Positions 20,073 through 45,624 of a DNA stretch of 45,624 bases are shown here, in pieces. Numbering within the stretch: the stretch's first letter is position 1; each line of letters starts with the position of its first letter. Origin of the DNA: Phoronis australis (taxonomy: Eukaryota; Phoronida; Phoronidae). Position numbers and translations under genes: made by a program. The stretch is taken from assembly GCA_002633005.1 (NCBI GenBank), contig NMRA01000287.1:147333-192956 (forward strand), given 5' to 3'. Below the pieces are notes generated by a model, which did not search any database, was not told where the DNA came from, and saw only the letters and a list, made by a program, of their open reading frames with translations.

Positions 20073-22903
20073 ATCCTTGCAGTAAAAGGCACAATGAACC
20101 TTGACCTTCTCTGATAAAACGCTGATGATTTAGGCACTTACCATTTTAAAATCGGTCTTGTCATATTTCTTACTCGGATTAGAAATGGTTTTAATGTGGA
20201 AAAGAACCGACAGCTTGTTAGTGCTTCTTAACACGCTTATGAAGTTGACTTGTCTGTACAGGTAAGTCACAGTGACCGTCGAGGGAATCTCCGGTGTTTT
20301 ACAGTAAATTAGAGCAAAGTGTAAGAACGTGATGTAAGTTTAGAAAAAGTTTTATGCTTGTGAAGAAAGTTTAATTTTACAAGATGGTCTTCTTTAGCTT
20401 TAAAGCAGAATTAACCAGTGGTGTAAGGCTGGATCATAGTCACTTCAACTACCTTAAATGCACTTTTGACATTATCTCTGGAACAGAGGTTACAGTGCAT
20501 ACTTTGGTTGAACGTAATTGGTTGAATCTCTTCTTGATGCCTTCCATGTACATGTACTCATCAGAAAGTGAATGTATTTCTGGCTACTATGTTTTTATGA
20601 ACAAAACGGGGAGTTACTTGAGTATCTTTGCTTTCTTGGATGCAATTCTTCCTTTTACATGCCTTTCCTGCCAACATTCGTTTTATTTTACTGAAACGTC
20701 CTACACTGTCCAGTGTTGTGGGAGCCAAGTTTGAACTCTGTTGAACATTTCACTTCTGTTGATCTGATGTTGGATTAAAAAGGCAAGGTTCTGTTTCTTT
20801 ACTGTTATTACTGGTACAGTTTGACTGGCTGTCATAATTTTGTGCAGTCTCAACGTAACACCCATTCTGTGGTACTCTCAAACACAGCAGCGGTCATTTC
20901 GTTTAGCCAATCACTGAGCTCAACAGGAACTGATGCAAAGTTGAATGAAATCCAAGAATACAAATATTAATCATCTCCCCTGATTCACAGTGTGCAATCG
21001 AAGCTCCAAAACTGACATTTTGAATTGAGTGTGTTGTATTTATAAAGGCCTTTGCTGTGCCTTCCATTGTATTTGGTTCACATTTGAGTTGGAACCCTTG
21101 GTTTTGTTATTTAATACGAGCAAGTGTCCATAACTAAATGTATAAGTAATAAAAACCATGGACTGTAAGGCTGTTTATTGCCTCAGTACGGTTAACTGTT
21201 TCAAGCTTTCTGTAGTGTGGACCCAAGGTTTGATTAATTGTGTGTGTGTGCGTGCGTGTACGTTTTGCTATCCAAAAAGCAGGCCAGTAGGTTTAGATCA
21301 TATCATAACTGTGAGCATCATTTTACATAAATATAACATTTAAAAATGATTGGTAGAGCCCAAAGTTGCATAGCATGGTTGTGACTGTAACTGACTAGAG
21401 TGGAAGCTTTCGATCTGACGTCAAGTTTCGTGATTGTAGAATGTTTATGTGACAAACTGTCAGTGCAAGTTTTTCCGCAATAGACTTCTTTCAAAAATGA
21501 TACACATACAAAGATGTTTGGTGACGGAGCAGACCTACTTCCACCCATAGTCATCCAGGGTGGGTGTCAAGGTGGGTCTCATCGGATCCACTATATGGAG
21601 TAATCACAAAAAGCCAGGAAGTAAACCTCACAATGAAGATATGTGGACACAAGTCGAACCACTTGCTTATTGAATAGGGCATTGAGGACAACAAGTAATT
21701 TAATAGCTTAAAGCTTAAAAATAAAAAATTGTAATGGACCGCAAACACGTCGTGCAGATAAAGTGTCTTGTAGATTTGTGAATGATAAGATATGAGGAAA
21801 ATAAACAGTAAGCTGGTATACAGCACTGTATTCAAAGTTTTTAATATTACAAGCTTGAGAGACGGACAATACACAAATCAGCCAACCGACTGACTGAACA
21901 CTGTTGGTTAGGCTGCACACGTGGTGCCACCTCTGGACCAAAATATCAAGCAGCTCTACAGATATTCAGAGAAAAGAATGTTAACAGTTAAACAGTACTT
22001 AAGTAGTCAACTTATAAATCATGAAAACATTTTGCATAGCAAAAATGATCAACTTGGACACAGTTACCAGTCAATTACTAGTCAAGTTGTCCAAACTCAA
22101 AACTGCAATTAAGTTATCCTACAGGTAAAAACTGGTTGATTCTGACACTATAAGCAGTTAAAGCGACATTCCCTTTATACCTGCTGCCTAAACTGCAGCC
22201 CATAAATTTAGTTACAAATCCACACAGACTATGTTTTGAACCTTTGATATCACCATAAAATACAATAGGCCCAGTCATATAATGTATTTTTCTACCTCCA
22301 CTAAAGAGAAGAGTCAAATCCATGATGTGCCTTTAGGAATCATAAACAGGTCATCTATGGCCCCAACAAGTAAAAACAGTGCCCAGCAGTCATCAGTTTT
22401 AACACTGCTGGCAAACCCTTTCAAGACTGACATGCTTCACATCAGTTGGAGGTGATTGACCCTTCAATTCTTTTCATGTAGTAGGCAAATCTAACATGCA
22501 CAAATTTTGAGAACCAGTTTGATGCCTGTTATTCAGTGGAGAAAACTGGTTCTCAAAGCACGGGCACGTTATATTGATATTGGACTATTACCCTTTTTGG
22601 TGGTGGCTGTATAAGTAAGAAAGAATGCTCCTTGAAAGAACGGGACAGGCTGTACAATGAGACATGGGAATATAATAATATTAAAAACATCTAGCACTTG
22701 TTTAAAACCCACAAATACATAAACAAGCTTTAAGTAACAGTTATTGACTAAATGGCATACATGAAGTTTAAAGTAAAATGTACATTGAACAGCTTTGGAA
22801 CTCATGGACGAAACAAAAATCACGCAACTTGGAAAGACAAAAGAACATCTTGATCCCAACAGATCAATATCTTACAACACTAAATCTGAGCACGGACAAC
22901 ACT

Positions 22904-41235
<18,332 letters not shown>

Positions 41236-44200
41236 GATGTATCTGATTTAGATAACACACAGTAGCACGCCTTCACTGCTGCAAATACTTGTAAGCTCAG
41301 CCCTCTAATGCGTTCTCCAAATGACAACAAGTGACACCAGTTGAGAGAGATGGAAAACTCAGATTGACCAAATACTGTGTGGGCAAGCAAGAACTGATTC
41401 AAAATGGTGGACACCGGCTTGAATCAAGTTGACATACTTGTTTGCCACTCAGAATAACTGACAAAGCTTCATTGATTGTATCTGAGCCCTGAATAAGCAT
41501 ATGGCATTTATAGATTTTTCAGTGGGAGGAGTAAATCGGAATAGTCCATTTTATGAATGAGGTTATTGCAGAGGAAACAGTTCTTCACCTAAACCAAAAT
41601 TGAAATAGCCACAGCTAAAATTTAAAATATTTGACAAAACAGTGTAATTGGAATCGATTGCAAAACATGTCAAAATAACAAGAAATAAGAGTATGCACCA
41701 ACTTATCTATCACTGCATGTTTGCATGTCCCCGTTACAGAAAAGTACAAGAGCCAGGTAATAAGATGACCAGTGATATCACCTCAGCACAAATTAATGCC
41801 ATTAATGAGCATTGATTATAGTAAATACTGGCATGTGCACACTATACAATTTGATGAAACAAAGACTTTTAACCAATCACCAAACCATGACAATGGAATG
41901 TTATACAAAGAGGTTTGGATTCACAAATATCCTATCCTACATGCGATATTTTGACCCACCTTCTGATATCTGAAGTCGAGCAGTTTTCATATTACACATT
42001 CATTTGTTGTCATGTGTTTAGCATAATGGCTAATACACTTTAACTTCATTAGGAGGTGAAGACAGATACTGCCATGTCTTTGTCATAAACTGTACCTTTC
42101 TCAACAGTTTTGCTAGTTCATGGTTCTTTTCAATGACTTACTCGATATAATGAAATCAAGTCCACATTTAGTTACAGTAACAGATAGTCCACTCTAAACT
42201 AGCCACGGATTATTATAACTGATTCCTTGAGTTTTAGTTCAATATATTCTTGCACACAGTGCACCTAAATAAAATAAGCGCATACACCCTATACTTAGAG
42301 CTTCATAAACGGGCGCTTGGGCCTAAATATATGCGCATAAAATTCAGAATGGCATTGGTATTAATTTACTTATGTGAATATTTAGCAAAATCAGTTTTAT
42401 GGAAAAATGTTATCATTACACTTTGAAGTTTCTAAATTCATTACAACTAAAGAGTAGGAGCATGCAAATTCCACAGACAGTAATTTACATATTTTGAAAA
42501 CAAAATGGGAAAACCTTCATGTTATGCTCAACGCATTCAGTCTACTGACTTAAGAGGCCTGCATCCATCATGTGATTCACTAACTGCAGTTCGTCTGAAA
42601 ATTACAAGGAATAGGTGAAGTGTGGATATTACTGTACGACTTCCTTATAAGTCAGCCACGGTTGGTCAATTAATTATGAAAGACTTTTATGGGATGAAAC
42701 ATGCTGAAAACCAAATTAACACCTCATTTTCAGTGTTGGATAGGTATCCTAACTGAAACACCATTGTAGGCTTAACATAATAACAGAAGTTGCTAAATCA
42801 AGTAAACAATGACATTTCTCATTTCTGTGAATACATTGGACTTGTCTGCTATGGAGGTTTTGAATCTGGCACAAATAGAACTCTGGCATTGCCCCAGTTG
42901 CCACTTATTTTAGCCCCCCCCCCCCTCCCTGGAACAATTTTGCATTAGACCCTCCTTGATGCATTACTCCTGATTATGCCAGTGACCAAGGGGTGTGCAG
43001 CATGTTATTTTCTTCAATCATTACTAATATAAATCTCAGACTAAAGTTTGTAGCCTAAACTTGACCCATATAGTACAGACTTCCTTGGTTTTCAGAGTCT
43101 TACCCAAATGATTTGTGTAAACAAATGTATCAGGAACACAGACCACATGTCTTGCTAGCTCCTCTAAAATGCACTCAGGAATAAGGCAAGGTACCTAAAC
43201 ACATAAACACGGACCCAACAACAATTTTCCAATTGAGTGCGCCAGCACCTTACTTTTGAAAAATTTCCAGTACATTCGTAGTGCCCACTGCCCAGGTTAG
43301 CTTCATCTCAGATATATCAAACAACTAGTCTATCTGAGGCTTCATCGACTATTTTCAACATTGAAACAAATTTGAATGAGAAAACTAGATCAGTTTCGAG
43401 TCAGATTTGCAGTTGCAGCCAATACTCAGATATTGTATTTTGTGAGCACCTAGTGCAGTGCACTAAAGCAATTGCATCGTTGAACTAGACATATACTCGC
43501 ACCATCAGTATACACTCTCATTCTATGGTACAGCAAATTTATCAATCGGGCATTTTTAAGAAATTTAATGGGAGCATATTGTCTACTCCTTTCTCATGCC
43601 ACAAGTACAGCGGGGAGTCATAACTGCACACACACGGCAAAGAATGTTCAAGAAGAAAAGTCAGCTTATTCGATAATGGAAATTGGTTTAATTTAGTTAA
43701 AGCATTTTGAGGCTTGTTGTTAAGCAGAAATAATTAATAAAAAACAATATGCCACATGGTTTTTGCAAAATTTATGTGTAGCAGTATGGAAAATTTGACC
43801 CCGCCATTTGAGAACCTGCACATTGCAGTTTGCAAAAGTTGCTTTTCGACAGGAAGTTCTTCAATAATTATGGGCTGCTAAATTTGAGTTGCTTGACTAA
43901 AGAAGGAAGTTTATGACTTATAATTCAATTTATGTTGCTTCCACAATGGCTTTGATGACATTTTTAGGGTGTCCCAAAAATCTTAACAAATGCACTCTGA
44001 AAAATGAATATCAGAATAGTGTTTTATGGGGAACTAATCGTGTTTTTTGTATTCCAGGGATACCAAAGTTTATTTTGCAAGGAAACATTTGAATAAAAAA
44101 TATGCATTTGAAATAGATAGACTCTGCCCTGTGACCAGACTCTAATAACTTTCACATGCTCCACAGAACAAACACTTTTCAGTTAACTTTTTCCATGTAA

Positions 44201-45085
44201 AAATCTGACACAATTTCCAATGAAGAGTACATAGAAACAGTTAGTTCAGTTGTTCTCCAAATTCTTATATTTTGTTGAAAATCCTTGTTATGGAGCTGCC
44301 CAACTGAATGTTTGTTACAAAAACCCAAAATTCTTTTTCAAAACACCATTATTTCACAGAAAAATCATATCCAGGTACTTGTGTTTTTGAATATTTGAAA
44401 CATCCCATATAATACAGGTTACTCCCAGAATTTGATCAGATATTTTTTCAACTCAAGCTGCATTTTCTCCGTGGAGTGCCAGGCAGATTTTAAGCACTCA
44501 CCTAGCATTCACTGCATTTTTTAAAAGTGTACATGTCAAGTTAAGCACACACCATCTTCCCATGACTGCCAATCTAAAGATGTATTAGCATGTTCCTAAC
44601 TATGCTACTGGTAATGTATTGCAGGAACTAAAAGACAATGCTATTTTAGCATAATCTAAGCTAAGTAAAGTGCAGTTGGTTTTACTGATAACTTGTAAAT
44701 GTGAAAACAAAAAAATGCAAATAGTTGACCAGTGCGCTAATGACGTGTCTAGAACTCGCACAGCCTGCATCATGCAATGTTATTCACCAGGACCACATCA
44801 CGATAATTACTTAACACAGTTCGGTGATTTTCGGGGGATCATTTATGATACAAAACTCATTCTTAAAAACATTTGGCAATTTTCAAACTACTTCATAGTC
44901 ACACCAACCCTATATGTTGTATTCATCCAAGCAATCACAGAGATAAGGAATTAGCCTGCAAGTTACACTTTAAGAGCCTAGTGCAAAACACTGAATGACA
45001 AATAATAACATTGATGAAGAAAGATGACAAAAATGATTAAGAAACATAGCTTTATACAATTAAATCCAAAATTGAATGAAACATA

Positions 45086-45109
45086 ATGATGATGATGATG
45101 ATGATGATG
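45086..45109 (+). repeat. (ATG)n microsatellite
   Basis: Eight ATG/GAT triplets in a row; the poly-Met or poly-His frames across it are artefacts. Confidence 0.85.
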
Positions 45110-45372
45110 TTGGTTAGTGCTGGCAATGACAATGAGGATGAAACAGTGACCTCTGTTGAGCATGGTGGGGCACCACCCTCGAATGTTGAACCCTGTCGCT
45201 TACTTTTCAATGGATTCTCATATCAATTGTTACTATACACGTGTATAGTGCTTACAACTGCTGGTTGAGGCCCTTTGAGATTTAGTAGTACCGGATCTCC
45301 CTAATAAGTGCCCAGGGCATTTAGAAAAATTTGCATCAGGAAGGGGGGGGCACTTACCGTAATCGTTCGGGT

Positions 45373-45540
45373 TAACGCCCATGCTCAGTTAACCGCCCAC
45401 CCCTACTTTAGGTGGATTTTCGATTTAACCGCCCACTGCTCGGTTAACCGCCCTCCTGCTATTTTTGAAGATTTCCAATTAAGCGCCCACCTCTCGGTTA
45501 AGCGCCCATCCCCTACTTTTGACGATTGGTGATTACCGCC
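45373..45540 (+). repeat. 54-bp GC-rich tandem repeat (probable transposon end)
   Basis: TAACGCCC, TAACCGCCC, TAAGCGCCC and TACCGCCC head successive units at 45373, 45426, 45480 and 45534. Within each unit a second GTTAA(C/G)CGCCC-like motif follows after about 17 bp, and units end in a GATTT/GAT module. CACTTACCGTAATCG before the array and CGATTGGTGATTACCG at its end are similar in inverted orientation, as in a transposon terminus. The element probably continues past the window. Confidence 0.5.
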
Positions 45541-45624
45541 CTGTGCTAATAGGAAACGCGAATCCCCGACCTTTTAGATTAAGATCGATGATAACATTGA
45601 GTGCAACGACGGCCTCAGAGACCG

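Larger units (their letters stand above)
18404..22903. other. Convergent intergenic and 3'-UTR region
   Basis: The + strand neurotactin-like gene and the - strand dihydropyrimidinase gene end tail to tail here, so their 3' untranslated regions occupy part of this stretch. AATAAA on the + strand occurs at 18741 (inside a SINE) and 21149. Apart from a tRNA-derived SINE at 18606-18850 and a degenerate tandem array at 19738-20072 I see no gene; the 116-codon open frame at 20384-20734 resembles nothing I recognise. Confidence 0.5.
41236..45624. other. Upstream region of the dihydropyrimidinase gene, no further gene recognised
   Basis: The promoter should lie here on the minus strand, but no TATA box, initiator or CpG island stands out. 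Contents seen: a poly-C run at about 42914-42925, a GAT triplet run at 45086-45109 and a 54-bp GC-rich tandem repeat at 45373-45540. Open frames at 41772, 44670 and 45308 look like chance frames. Confidence 0.4.

Noticed and set aside
20384-20734. 116-codon open frame on the + strand
   Set aside because: No recognisable domain, no splice context, and it lies in the probable 3'-UTR/intergenic DNA. The composition looks like translated AT-rich non-coding DNA.
21551-21941. Two overlapping minus-strand open frames of 107 and 77 codons
   Set aside because: They overlap in different frames, show no known motif and lack supporting splice sites or a poly(A) signal in a sensible place.

Overview
This is animal (eukaryotic) nuclear DNA: AT-rich, intron-rich, GT-AG splicing, many minisatellites, SINE-like and DNA-transposon-like repeats. 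Most long open frames are chance frames. The real coding content is split into short exons that I joined by reading splice sites and checking that phases match. Best guess for the host is a marine invertebrate. Cephalochordate (amphioxus) is my favoured but unproven assignment: several intronic minisatellites copy an exon end together with its 5' splice site, a type I recall being described from amphioxus as 'mirage' minisatellites. A mollusc or another invertebrate deuterostome is not excluded.

Layout. (1) 3-131, + strand: last coding exon of an unidentified gene with a Lys/Arg-rich C-terminus and an AATAAA signal just after it. (2) About 1673-2592: a non-autonomous DNA transposon with GC-rich terminal inverted repeats. 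(3) 8217-18403, + strand: a complete seven-exon gene for a 655-residue type II membrane protein with an extracellular cholinesterase-like domain. The nucleophile elbow is G-V-G-A-G, so the catalytic Ser is Gly, while the Glu and His positions remain. This is the architecture of cholinesterase-like adhesion molecules such as Drosophila neurotactin. (4) 18404-22903: convergent intergenic/3'-UTR DNA with a tRNA-derived SINE and a degenerate tandem array. (5) 22904-41235, - strand: a complete twelve-exon gene for a 580-residue dihydropyrimidinase/CRMP-family protein. It keeps every metal ligand of dihydropyrimidinase (H80, H82, K172, H205, H261, D339) and also has the C-terminal tail of vertebrate CRMPs. 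Its first exon (18 codons) lies 8.5 kb upstream of exon 2. (6) 41236-45624: upstream DNA with no gene recognised, ending in a 54-bp GC-rich tandem repeat.

Non-genic structure is the other notable part. Intron 4 of the dihydropyrimidinase gene holds a higher-order repeat: 450-451-bp units, each of three related ~150-bp monomers, every monomer with a same-orientation CCACTAG(A/G)-type motif that resembles the CTCF core site. The array ends in a GGAC microsatellite and a terminal hairpin, as in pearl/HINE-type elements. Introns 5 and 8 of the same gene carry tandem copies of the adjoining exon's 3' end. The two complete genes are tail to tail. Both families include members acting in axon growth or adhesion, but nothing in the sequence shows that they work together.
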